A stretch of DNA of 7,699 nt, from NCBI GenBank assembly GCA_030746295.1, contig JASLMY010000237.1, positions 1-7,699 on the forward strand, given 5' to 3'. This DNA comes from Alphaproteobacteria bacterium (GTDB taxonomy: Bacteria; Pseudomonadota; Alphaproteobacteria; GCA-2731375). Positions within the stretch are counted from its first letter, which is position 1. Every line of letters begins with the position of its first letter. A model generated the notes under the pieces. That model did not search any database and had not been told where the DNA came from. It worked only from the letters and a program-made list of their open reading frames with translations. A program made the translations under genes and the position numbers. Shown piece after piece: positions 1-6,411 of this stretch.

Positions 1-747
1 CTTCTCGATCACCATCTCCGAGACCTGCACGTGTCGGGTCGCCGGCTCGTCGAAGGTCGAGCTGATGACTTCGCCGTCGACCGAGCGCTGCATGTCGGTG
101 ACCTCTTCGGGGCGCTCGTCGATCAGCAGCACGATCAGGTAGACCTCGGGATGGTTGGCACTGATCGCATGGGCGATGTTCTGCAACAACACCGTCTTGC
201 CGGTGCGCGGCGGCGACACGATCAGCGCCCGCTGACCCTTGCCCAAGGGCGCCGTCAGGTCGATGACCCGAACCGAGACTTCTTTCTCGGCCGAATCCGC
301 GTGCTCCAGCTTCAGGCGCTCGTCGGGAAAGAGCGGCGTCAGGTTGTCGAAATGCACCTTGTGGCGCGCTGCCTCGGGCTCCTCGAAGTTGATCTGGTTC
401 ATCTTCAACAGCGCGAAATACCGCTCGCCGTCCTTGGGTGCGCGGATCTGGCCCTCGACGGTGTCGCCAGTGCGCAGCGCGAAGCGCCGGATCTGGCTGG
501 GGCTGACATAGATGTCGTCGGGGCCCGGCAGATAGTTCGATTCCGGTGCCCTCAGGAAACCGAAGCCGTCTTGCAGCACTTCGAGGACGCCGCCGCCGGT
601 GATCTCTTCGTCCTTGCCCGCGAGCTGCTTCAAAATCGCGAACATCATGTCCTGGCGGCGCAAGGAGCTCGCGTTCTCGACCTCCAGCTCCTCGGCATAG
701 GCCAACAGATCCGTCGGGGACTTCTCTTTCAGTTCCTGCAGATGCAT
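1..747 (-). CDS. rho: Transcription termination factor Rho, N-terminal part (runs off the left edge)
   Basis: Rho is the hexameric RNA-dependent ATPase that terminates transcription by pulling on nascent RNA. The 249 residues visible start with an N-terminal helical region ([20 protein letters not shown]). A cold-shock-type RNA-binding domain follows, with GFGFLR at about 61-66 and [12 protein letters not shown] at about 79-90. The ATPase core then begins: Walker A SPPRTGKT at 178-185 and Walker [13 protein letters not shown] ending near 213. The coding frame is open to base 1, so roughly the last 40% of the usual ~420-residue protein is outside the window. The ATG at 747 is supported by a GTGAGG ribosome site (755-760) seven bases upstream. 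It lies downstream of hemJ on the same strand after a 235-nt leader. The order heme genes then rho is common in alphaproteobacteria. Identification is very secure. Confidence 0.97.
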   Translation of the reverse strand, partial: MHLQELKEKSPTDLLAYAEELEVENASSLRRQDMMFAILKQLAGKDEEITGGGVLEVLQDGFGFLRAPESNYLPGPDDIYVSPSQIRRFALRTGDTVEGQIRAPKDGERYFALLKMNQINFEEPEAARHKVHFDNLTPLFPDERLKLEHADSAEKEVSVRVIDLTAPLGKGQRALIVSPPRTGKTVLLQNIAHAISANHPEVYLIVLLIDERPEEVTDMQRSVDGEVISSTFDEPATRHVQVSEMVIEK

Positions 748-982
748 CGCGGAACCTCACTTATCTAAAGGGGGAACGGCCCCTCCGGCGCAGGCCTCTG
801 GTTTGGCGACTGACACGGCCCTGAAGAACGGGCTCTCGACCGAAGGGAAATACGGAAGGCGCGACGCCGAACGGCGTCTGGACTGTACGAGGGATACTTA
901 TGACCTCGACAAGCAAAAGACAAGGGGCAAGGGTCGATTCCCAATTCTGCCGCCAGCCCTGCCCAAAGCAGTCTGCACGCTG
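748..982 (-). promoter_or_regulatory. hemJ-rho spacer, probable rho leader with hairpins
   Basis: This 235-nt stretch holds no convincing gene. Read on the minus strand it contains a perfect 6-bp hairpin, GACGCC-GTTC-GGCGTC (863-878), with no T-run after it, so it is a poor intrinsic terminator. A weaker AGCAG/CTGCT hairpin (967-984) overlaps the hemJ stop codon. A possible sigma70-like pair is TTGTCT (919-924) and CATAAG (897-902), but the 15-nt spacing is short and the match only partial. The length is compatible with a long rho 5' leader. Rho is autoregulated through its leader in E. coli; here that is inference only. Confidence 0.35.
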
Positions 983-1432
983 CTAAAAGGGCCGGACGAT
1001 GACCATGATGACGACGACGATCAACATCACCGTCGGCACCTCGTTGGCGATGCGGTAGAAGCGGGCGCCCCGCTGGTTGCGGTCGGCCTCGAAGTCCTTG
1101 CGCCAGCGGGAAAAGAAGCCGTGCACACCGCTCAAAGCCGTCACCGTTGCGAGCTTCACCCAAATCCAACCTTCGCTCCAATCGATCAGGCCGGGCGTCA
1201 GCAGCATCAGGCCGCCGAAGAGCCAAGCCATCACCATGGCGGGATTGATGATGGCGCGCAGCAAGCGCCGCTCCATCACCTTGAAGGTCTCCGATTTCTC
1301 CGAGCCGGGCTCGGCCGCAACGTGATAGACGAAAAGCCTCGGCAGGTAGAGCATGCCCGCCATCCAAGCCATCACTGAAATGATATGAAACGCCTTGATC
1401 CAGAGATACCACTCGGCGAGCCAGTCCGTCAT
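983..1432 (-). CDS. hemJ: Protoporphyrinogen IX oxidase HemJ
   Basis: HemJ is a small heme-binding inner-membrane protein that oxidises protoporphyrinogen IX to protoporphyrin IX, the penultimate step of heme synthesis in most alphaproteobacteria. The 149 residues match the usual ~145-residue size. They show about four hydrophobic segments, near 7-30, 59-80, 86-103 and 132-148. Histidines in and after the first segment (AFHIIS, His16; FVYH, His37) and the WVKL lysine of the third segment (Lys93) are typical of the family. The ATG at 1432 overlaps the hemH stop as ATGA and has a GGGAG ribosome site seven bases upstream. A longer in-frame reading extends back to 1864 but lies inside hemH and adds only Arg/Gly-rich sequence, so it was not used. 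The tight link with hemH puts consecutive enzymes of the pathway in one transcript. Confidence 0.93.
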   Translation of the reverse strand: MTDWLAEWYLWIKAFHIISVMAWMAGMLYLPRLFVYHVAAEPGSEKSETFKVMERRLLRAIINPAMVMAWLFGGLMLLTPGLIDWSEGWIWVKLATVTALSGVHGFFSRWRKDFEADRNQRGARFYRIANEVPTVMLIVVVIMVIVRPF

Positions 1433-2484
1433 TCGACCGCTCCCGGTTGCATCGGACAGCCCGAGAACGTTGCCGGACACATTCGCTCGCCGCTCTCGGA
1501 GCCGATGTCGTCGGCCGCCCCCGCCAAGGCGGCGCGGACCAGCGCTGCCAGGCCCTCGATAAAACCCCGATCGGTGCCGAGTGCCGGCACCCGGTAGTAT
1601 CCCCGAACGCCGGTCTGCTCGGCCCGCTCGCGGTACTCGATGTCGAGCTCGACCAGGGTTTCGGAGTGCTCCGAGACGAAGGCGATCGGCACCACCACCA
1701 AGGCCCGGCCGTCGCGGCCCGCGGCGTCGATCTCGTCCTCGGTCGACGGGCCGATCCAAACCAGACGGCCGACCCGGCTCTGATAGGCCAATCGCCAGTC
1801 GAGCCCTGGCCAATCGCCGTCCAACCGTGCCGCCACCGCCGCTGCGCAACGCTCCATCTGCCATTGATAGGGGTCACCGGCCGCCACTACGCGCTCTGGC
1901 AGGCCGTGGGCCGAGAACAGCAGGCGCACAGGCGCTCCCGCCGCCGTCGCCTTCTCCAGCAGTGGCCCGATCGATCGCGCCTGCGCCTCGACAAAAGCCG
2001 CTTGCGTCGGATAGCAGCAGATTGCCCGGCTCGGCGCGTCAAGGCCCGCCACCGCAGCCGCACGGTGCCACTCGCGCAAGGACGAGGCCGTCGTCGTCGT
2101 CGAGAACTGCGGATAGAGGGGCAACAACACCACCCGATCCGGCTGCCAGCCTGCGACCTCGGCGGCGACCGCGGGGCTCATCGGATGCCAGTAGCGCATG
2201 GCGGTAAAGACCTTGACCGTGCCCAGCTCGCCGAGCGCCGCTTCGAGGGCACTCGCTTGGGCCTCGGTGCCCTCCAACAGCGGCGACTTGCCGCCGAGCT
2301 CGGCATAGATGCCGGCCGCCACCTTGGCTCGCCGGCGCGAGATCCACTGCGCCAAAAACCATCGCGGCACGGTCGGCAGGCGAAGGATCGCCGGGTCGTT
2401 AAAGAGGTTGAAGAGAAACGGCCGGATCGCCTCCGGCCGGTCGGGACCGCCCAAATTGAAGAGCACGACCGCTACGCGAGACAT
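1429..2484 (-). CDS. hemH: Ferrochelatase
   Basis: Ferrochelatase inserts ferrous iron into protoporphyrin IX to make protoheme, the last step of the pathway, at the inner membrane surface. The 351-residue product shows the family landmarks in order: VVLFNLGGP at 6-14, YPQFSTTTT at 124-132, LLFSAHGLPERV at 188-199 with the metal-site histidine His193, YQSRVG at 234-239, WIGPSTEDEI at 243-252 and FVSEHSETLVELDIEY at 269-284. The C-terminus carries a CPATFSGC pair (Cys336, Cys343). Some ferrochelatases, including Caulobacter's, bind a [2Fe-2S] cluster through C-terminal cysteines; whether this one does is unclear with only two there. The ATG at 2484 has AAGGA just upstream and starts 22 nt after hemE. 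The frame stays open upstream into hemE, but that stretch is antisense-free shadow sequence without family motifs. The stop overlaps the hemJ start by ATGA. Confidence 0.96.
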   Translation of the reverse strand: MSRVAVVLFNLGGPDRPEAIRPFLFNLFNDPAILRLPTVPRWFLAQWISRRRAKVAAGIYAELGGKSPLLEGTEAQASALEAALGELGTVKVFTAMRYWHPMSPAVAAEVAGWQPDRVVLLPLYPQFSTTTTASSLREWHRAAAVAGLDAPSRAICCYPTQAAFVEAQARSIGPLLEKATAAGAPVRLLFSAHGLPERVVAAGDPYQWQMERCAAAVAARLDGDWPGLDWRLAYQSRVGRLVWIGPSTEDEIDAAGRDGRALVVVPIAFVSEHSETLVELDIEYRERAEQTGVRGYYRVPALGTDRGFIEGLAALVRAALAGAADDIGSESGERMCPATFSGCPMQPGAVE

Positions 2485-2506
2485 AGGTCCTTGCCCCCGA
2501 CCGGCC

Positions 2507-3583
2507 CTAGCCGCGCCAGCCGCGGACGATCTCGGCCAGAGCCTCGACGTGCTCCGGCGGTGTCTCCGGTACGATGCCGTGGCCGAGGTTGAAGATGAAC
2601 CGACCCGCCGCCAGCTGCTCCATGATCCGAGACGCCTCTCGCCGCATCGCTTCGCCGCCGACAACCAGAACCTGCGGGTCCAGGTTGCCCTGCACCGCGA
2701 CGTGCGGCTGCAGCTCGGCCTGCACCCAGTCGAGCGGCAGGCTGGAGTCAAAACTGACGCCATCGACGCCGCTTCGCTCGGCGAAGGCCCGATAGCCGAC
2801 GCCCGCACCGCGCGGAAAGCCGATGATCGGCACGCCGATGCCGGCGGCCCGCAAGCCGTCGACGACGCGCCGGGTCGGCTCGATGCACCATCTCGCGAAA
2901 GCCGTCTCCGGCAAGCTCCCGGACCAGGTGTCGAAAAGCTGCAGCACTTCGGCGCCGGCCCGCACTTGTGCCGCGAGATACGCCACCGTCGCCTCGACTA
3001 GCAGGTCGATCAGCCGGCCGAAGCCGGCCGGGTCCTCGAAGGCCCAACGCTTGGCCAAGCGTTGATCAGGGCTGCCACCGCCTTCGACCATATAGGTCGC
3101 GACCGTCCACGGTGCGCCGGCGAAACCAATCAGCGCCACGTCGTCCGGCAAGCTTCGGGCCAACCGGGCGACGGTCTCGTAAATCGGCGCCAACCGTTCG
3201 TGCAACCCCTCGGGCTCGAGCGCTTGCAACGCCGAAACATCACGGATCGGCGTCAGAACCGGACCTTCGCCTTCCCGAAACGCCAGCTCTTGTCCCATCG
3301 CTTCTGGAACCAACAAAATATCCGCAAACAGGATCGCAGCGTCAGGATGGAAGCGGCGGATCGGCTGCAAGGTGACTTCCTCGGCCAGCTCGGGCGCATA
3401 GCAGAGCTCGAGGAAACTTCCCGCCTCGCCGCGAACCCGGCGATATTCCCCGAGGTAACGTCCGGCTTGGCGCATGAACCAAAAGGGCGGCCGATCCACC
3501 GGCAGGCCGGCAAGGACACGGAGCAGCCGCTTGCGTGTCGTCTCCGATGCCATATCCGCTTCGTTTATCGTTTTGCTCGCCAT
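2507..3583 (-). CDS. hemE: Uroporphyrinogen decarboxylase
   Basis: HemE is a cytosolic enzyme that removes four acetate carboxyls from uroporphyrinogen III to give coproporphyrinogen III. The 358 residues carry the signature RPPFWFMRQAGRYL at 31-44, FADIL at 86-90 with the catalytic aspartate (Asp88), GFAGAPWT at 153-160, YMVEGGGS at 164-171 with the active-site tyrosine, FDTWSG at 217-222 and FNLGHGI at 331-337. The family usually has YLPEYR where this protein has YLGEYR (43-48), a small departure. Two starts are possible: ATG at 3583 (used here, GC-rich weak ribosome site) or ATG at 3553, which gives 348 residues, closer to the usual length. It is the first gene of the hemE-hemH-hemJ group and is transcribed away from the AT-rich putative origin, where its promoter must lie. 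Confidence 0.97.
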   Translation of the reverse strand: MASKTINEADMASETTRKRLLRVLAGLPVDRPPFWFMRQAGRYLGEYRRVRGEAGSFLELCYAPELAEEVTLQPIRRFHPDAAILFADILLVPEAMGQELAFREGEGPVLTPIRDVSALQALEPEGLHERLAPIYETVARLARSLPDDVALIGFAGAPWTVATYMVEGGGSPDQRLAKRWAFEDPAGFGRLIDLLVEATVAYLAAQVRAGAEVLQLFDTWSGSLPETAFARWCIEPTRRVVDGLRAAGIGVPIIGFPRGAGVGYRAFAERSGVDGVSFDSSLPLDWVQAELQPHVAVQGNLDPQVLVVGGEAMRREASRIMEQLAAGRFIFNLGHGIVPETPPEHVEALAEIVRGWRG

Positions 3584-3597
3584 TCCGCCCCGCCCAG

Positions 3598-3656
3598 TTT
3601 CCTTTTTCCTTCAAATGAATCTTTAAGAAATAAGGTTGTTGTAGATTGATGTACCC
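3598..3656. other. AT-rich block, candidate DNA unwinding element
   Basis: By hand count only 14 of the 50 bases at 3601-3650 are G or C, in a window that is otherwise strongly GC-rich. The block sits directly beside the first DnaA box, the usual arrangement of a duplex unwinding element. It also precedes hemE on the minus strand and so must hold or overlap that gene's promoter, which could account for part of the AT bias. Confidence 0.55.
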
Positions 3657-3665
3657 TGTGGATAG
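3657..3665 (-). promoter_or_regulatory. DnaA box, one mismatch
   Basis: The plus strand reads TGTGGATAG, which is CTATCCACA on the minus strand, one mismatch from TTATCCACA. It directly abuts the AT-rich block. Confidence 0.55.
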
Positions 3666-3690
3666 GTGGAATTCCAGATCGTTCCAGCGC

Positions 3691-3699
3691 TTATCCACT
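3691..3699 (+). promoter_or_regulatory. DnaA box, one mismatch
   Basis: The plus strand reads TTATCCACT, which differs from TTATCCACA only at the last base. It lies 25 bases after the first box and in the opposite orientation. Confidence 0.55.
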
Positions 3700-3733
3700 T
3701 AATCTTGCTATTCGGCCGCTGCCCGTCAGAGCC

Positions 3734-3742
3734 TGTGGAGAA
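3734..3742 (-). promoter_or_regulatory. DnaA box, one mismatch
   Basis: The plus strand reads TGTGGAGAA, which is TTCTCCACA on the minus strand, one mismatch from consensus. It is the third box of the cluster, 34 bases after the second. Confidence 0.5.
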
Positions 3743-4005
3743 CCTGGCGAGGGCTCCTGCCGATGGCGGATTCCCTTCGACCTCGCCGATCCCGTCGAGG
3801 GGGCAAGAAGAGGATAAGTCCGATGGCGCGGCACTCGTGCCCGCTATTTGGTACGCGTCTATGGTTTGCTCCCACGGTGGCTTTCGGCTAGGAGGAAACC
3901 TGCATCGGGTTGAACAGGTTGGCGATCGCTCGAAAAGGCCGTTCTTACCCCCAAACCGTCCCCCTGGCGCCCACAGGCGGCGTTGAAGAATGACGTGAGG
4001 CTGGG

Positions 4006-4818
4006 TTGACCAAGTTCCATCTCCATCTCGTTTCCGACGCCACCGGTGAGACCATCTCCGCAGTCGCCAAGGCGACCCTGGTACAGTTCGAGGCGGCGGA
4101 GCCGATCGAGCATCTTTGGACCATGGTGCGCTCCAAGAGCCAACTCGCCCATGTTATCGAGAGTATTGCCGAGAACCCCGGCCTGGTGTTGTTCACGATC
4201 GTCGATCATACGCTTCGCGAGTATCTGATCGACGAATGCCGGCGTCGCCAGATCGCCTCGGTCTCGGTCCTCGATCCGGTTCTGGCCGCGCTTGGCGCCT
4301 ATCTCGGTGCCAAGGTGCAAGAGCGGCCGGGGCGACAACACGCTATGGACGCGGATTACTTTCAGCGCATCGACGCTATGCACTTTTGCATGAGCCACGA
4401 CGACGGTCAGGGTCTCGACCACGTCGCCGAGGCCGACGTCGTCTTGGTCGGAGTCTCCCGCACCTCGAAGACGCCGACCTGCATCTACCTGGCGAATCGC
4501 GGCATCAAGGCGGCCAACGTGCCGATGGTTCCCGACCTGCCGTTCCCCGACTCGCTGGGCTCGGATTCCGACCAGCTCGTCGTCGGCCTGACCGCCAGCC
4601 CCGAGCGGCTGGTGCAGATCCGCCGCAACCGGCTGTTGGCGTTGAGCGCGGACGCCGAGACCGACTACGTGAACATCGAGGCGGTCAAGAAGGAAACCAC
4701 CGACGCGCGCCGCATGTTCGCGGACCGCGGCTGGCCGGTGATCGACGTCACCCGGCGCTCGATCGAGGAGACGGCGGCGGCCGTGATGACCCTGCTGGCG
4801 CGTCGGGCTGAAAGCTGA
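4006..4818 (+). CDS. ppsR: Pyruvate phosphate dikinase / PEP synthase regulatory protein (DUF299 kinase-phosphorylase)
   Basis: Members of this family are bifunctional: they inactivate a pyruvate dikinase (PPDK or PEP synthase) by ADP-dependent threonine phosphorylation and reactivate it by phosphate-dependent removal, so controlling pyruvate-PEP interconversion. Which dikinase is the partner cannot be told from this window. The 270 residues are the usual length. They begin with the conserved HLVSDATGET (7-16) and contain the P-loop GVSRTSKTPT at 149-158, followed by YLANRGIKAANVP. The start is a TTG at 4006 preceded by GTGAGG (3995-4000) five bases away. Upstream ATG and GTG codons lead straight into stops. 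It is the RP001 homologue that flanks oriC in several alphaproteobacteria, and it is transcribed away from the putative origin. A GC hairpin follows the stop by 9 nt. Confidence 0.93.
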   Translation: MTKFHLHLVSDATGETISAVAKATLVQFEAAEPIEHLWTMVRSKSQLAHVIESIAENPGLVLFTIVDHTLREYLIDECRRRQIASVSVLDPVLAALGAYLGAKVQERPGRQHAMDADYFQRIDAMHFCMSHDDGQGLDHVAEADVVLVGVSRTSKTPTCIYLANRGIKAANVPMVPDLPFPDSLGSDSDQLVVGLTASPERLVQIRRNRLLALSADAETDYVNIEAVKKETTDARRMFADRGWPVIDVTRRSIEETAAAVMTLLARRAES

Positions 4819-5258
4819 TCGTCTGGTCCCCGCCACCGGGGAAAAGGCGACACGCTGTCTTCGACCGGGGCCGTCACGACCACCGAGATGTTGTCCGAGT
4901 AGGGGACGGTGCTGGTGTCGCTCGGGCGACGGATCTCCGTGACGCCCGAGTTGTCGAATTGAAAGGTAACGTCATAGCCGGTGTTGCTGCGCACCAGGAC
5001 ATCGAAGACCCCGGTCTCGTTCTGCGTCAGGGTTCCGAAATTCAACGCTTGCACGGTGTCGAGAGGATCGAAAGGACCGCTCTGGTCGACCAGCGACAGC
5101 TCGACCACCTGCAAGACCTGGGCACCGAACGTGACGTTCTTCGTTTGCTCGAGGCTGGGGCTCGCCAGCGTGCCCTTGCCGACGACGACCTCGCGCGCCG
5201 TGGCCTCGGGCAAGTTCTTTAGAATCGTCGTCCGAGACGCGTGCGTCGGCAGGGTCAC
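4819..5258 (-). pseudogene. Remnant of a secreted beta-rich protein gene
   Basis: On the minus strand an open frame from a GTG at 5258 reads as a plausible beta-sandwich-like protein segment: VTFGAQVLQVVELSLVDQ, then LNFGTLTQNETGVFDVLVRS, NTGYDVTFQFDNSG and STVPYSDNISVVVTAP. Alternating hydrophobics, FG-T-L and V-SN-GY-V patterns recall secreted or pilus-like beta-sandwich domains; the family is a guess. Several features suggest decay. There is no signal peptide and no ribosome site. A TGA stands three codons before the GTG in the same frame. The frame has no stop of its own and runs on antisense through the end of ppsR to 4665, where the sequence turns Arg/Ser-rich. It lies downstream of the 362-residue minus-strand gene. 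It could instead be a chance frame, but the protein-like composition argues against that. Confidence 0.4.
4828..4841. other. GC-rich hairpin after the DUF299 gene
   Basis: CCCCG-CCAC-CGGGG forms a perfect 5-bp stem with a 4-base loop, starting 9 nt after the ppsR stop codon. It is followed by AAAA on the plus strand and by no T-run on either strand, so it lacks the tail of a standard intrinsic terminator. It could slow polymerase or protect the 3' end. It also lies near the left edge of the accessory segment. Confidence 0.3.
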
Positions 5259-5322
5259 CGATGGTCATCGTCGTCCGCAGCAACTGATCTCCGAGGCTTT
5301 GGCGCCGACGTCGATCGCCGGC
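5259..5322. other. Short spacer with no recognisable content
   Basis: This 64-nt gap lies between the unknown minus-strand gene and the remnant. Short broken frames on the minus strand are present, but I see no promoter, terminator or ribosome site. Confidence 0.3.
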
Positions 5323-6411
5323 TCAGGGCGAAGGTCGCGTTGCGCCGATGCTATCGCGCCCGCCCCACGTGATCGCCAGATCCGGGGCCGATAGACCCGG
5401 ACGGGCAACGATGGATTCGTCGACGAGCGCCAGCCAGGGCGCCATGACGTCCTGGTCCCGCTCGGCTCGCGTCGTCTCGAGCGCCGCTTCGGTCCGCCCG
5501 AAACGGGCCCTCAAGATCAACACCGGACCCCCGGCAGCCTCGTCGGCCACCACATAGGCGGCCGAATCCCCGACGCCGGCGGCGTTCAATGCGGCGCGGA
5601 AGGCCCCCATCGTCGCCGCATCCGGCCGGATCAGCAGGTACTGCGTGATCAGATCGGAATCGTCCAGCACCGTCAGGCGGTTGTCTTCCTGGCTGGCGAC
5701 ACAGACGACGAAGCCGAGACCAGTTGCCGTCAAGAGCTGAGTCGCCATCGCCGCGGCGCTCTTGCGGCCCGACGCGTTCGAGGCGAAGCCGTGGTATTCG
5801 TAAAACTTGTTCTCCAGGGCCTCGACATAGTCCTCGCCGCGCTCGAAGAGCCGCCGGTCGATATAGCCGAGCTTGCGGCCCAAGTCCTTGATCGCGTTGT
5901 CGGTCAGGCGCTCGACCTTGACGTGCAAATGGCTGAGTGCGAAGACGCCCATGTCTTCCTTCTCGACCGCCGTCTCCTCTATCAGTAGGGCGTAGTCGAG
6001 GGGCAAGAGCTTGGTCAGCAGCGTATCGACGGCAGGCGAATCGAAGCGGCGGTCGTCGGCTCGGTAGTCCGAGAGGTCGAGTTCCGGCGCCAAACGCTGG
6101 ATGTTGCGCCAGGTCACCCGGTTCAGGGCGCGAAGCCGGAAGTGCTTGTTCAAGGAGACCGGCAGCTTGCCGTCGACCGCGAATACGAGGGCCGTTCTTT
6201 GGTTCGGGCGCTCGGTGCTGCGCGCCCTGGCGCCGGGCATCAGCGCCGCTGGTTGGACGAAGGGATAGGCCCGATTGGCCTGCCGGAAGTCGTCATAACT
6301 GTCGATCAGCGTATGCTCGATCAAGAGCTCGGTCAGTCGCCGACGCACCTCCGGGAACGCCAGCCGCCGGGGACTGCTCTCGAAGGCGATGACCCGACCG
6401 CTTTCCGACAT
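5323..6411 (-). CDS. Hypothetical protein of 362 residues, unrecognised
   Basis: I do not recognise this protein. It starts MSESGRVIAFESSPRRLAF and has no signal peptide or membrane segment, so it is probably cytosolic. The N-terminal third looks mostly helical (FPEVRRRLTELLIEHTLIDS; a proline-rich stretch near 50-70). The middle has acidic and helical stretches (PLDYALLIEETAVEKEDMGV, about 137-156; LGRKLGYIDRRLFERGEDYV, about 177-196). A GLGFVVCVAS beta segment and DDSDLITQYLLIRPD follow, and the C-terminal part contains GPVLILRARFGRTEAALE. No P-loop, zinc-finger or helix-turn-helix motif stands out. Codon choice is GC-rich like the neighbours, and the long uninterrupted frame supports real coding. 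The ATG at 6411 was chosen over one at 6501, because the extra 30 residues overlap the maf start region and look non-coding. The ribosome site is weak. It faces against ppsR, maf and aroE and lies in the gap between them. Confidence 0.7.
   Translation of the reverse strand: MSESGRVIAFESSPRRLAFPEVRRRLTELLIEHTLIDSYDDFRQANRAYPFVQPAALMPGARARSTERPNQRTALVFAVDGKLPVSLNKHFRLRALNRVTWRNIQRLAPELDLSDYRADDRRFDSPAVDTLLTKLLPLDYALLIEETAVEKEDMGVFALSHLHVKVERLTDNAIKDLGRKLGYIDRRLFERGEDYVEALENKFYEYHGFASNASGRKSAAAMATQLLTATGLGFVVCVASQEDNRLTVLDDSDLITQYLLIRPDAATMGAFRAALNAAGVGDSAAYVVADEAAGGPVLILRARFGRTEAALETTRAERDQDVMAPWLALVDESIVARPGLSAPDLAITWGGRDSIGATRPSP

Larger units (their letters stand above)
3584..4005. other. 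oriC: Probable chromosomal replication origin (oriC) between hemE and the DUF299 gene
   Basis: No gene is convincing in these 422 nt. A markedly AT-rich block at 3598-3656 (14 G/C among bases 3601-3650) adjoins three DnaA-box-like 9-mers, each one mismatch from TTATCCACA: 3657-3665 (minus), 3691-3699 (plus) and 3734-3742 (minus). A weaker two-mismatch copy is at 3809-3817 (minus). GANTC sites at 3617-3621 and 3769-3773 could be CcrM methylation sites. In Caulobacter crescentus and Rickettsia prowazekii the origin lies between hemE and RP001, a DUF299 homologue, so the position matches established knowledge. hemE-hemH-hemJ-rho run left and the DUF299 gene, maf and aroE run right, all away from this region. 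The AT-rich block would serve as the unwinding element. An imperfect inverted repeat lies around 3774-3801. The right part (about 3750-4005) shows little apart from an isolated AGGAGGA at 3890-3896. Confidence 0.72.

Noticed and set aside
765..1877. 370-residue minus-strand frame across hemJ and hemH
   Set aside because: It is Arg/Ser/Pro-rich shadow sequence of two well-identified genes in another frame.
2077..2104. GTC/CGT triplet run as a possible microsatellite
   Set aside because: It encodes the conserved STTTT segment of ferrochelatase and its flanks, so coding constraint explains it.
1447..2592. 381-residue plus-strand frame antisense to hemH
   Set aside because: Typical antisense shadow of a high-GC gene, rich in His/Arg/Gln, with no motifs.
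1429..2808. 459-residue reading that extends hemH upstream into hemE
   Set aside because: The extra N-terminal 108 residues lie inside hemE and lack ferrochelatase similarity. The ATG at 2484 has a ribosome site and starts exactly at the conserved VVLFNLGGP region.
3584..3760. CtrA (TTAA-N7-TTAA) and IHF sites in the origin region, as in Caulobacter
   Set aside because: Single TTAA half-sites occur at 3623-3626 and 3699-3702 without a correctly spaced partner, and the only ATCAA-type core (3646-3650) lacks the rest of the IHF consensus.
3666..3986. 106-residue plus-strand frame inside the origin region
   Set aside because: It lacks a ribosome site at its first ATG and has no protein-like pattern, and it covers two of the DnaA boxes.
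3859..4836. 325-residue minus-strand frame antisense to ppsR
   Set aside because: It mirrors the whole of ppsR and its leader; the composition is that of an antisense shadow.
4828..4841. Intrinsic terminator for ppsR
   Set aside because: The hairpin is clear but no T-run follows on either strand, so it is listed only as a hairpin.
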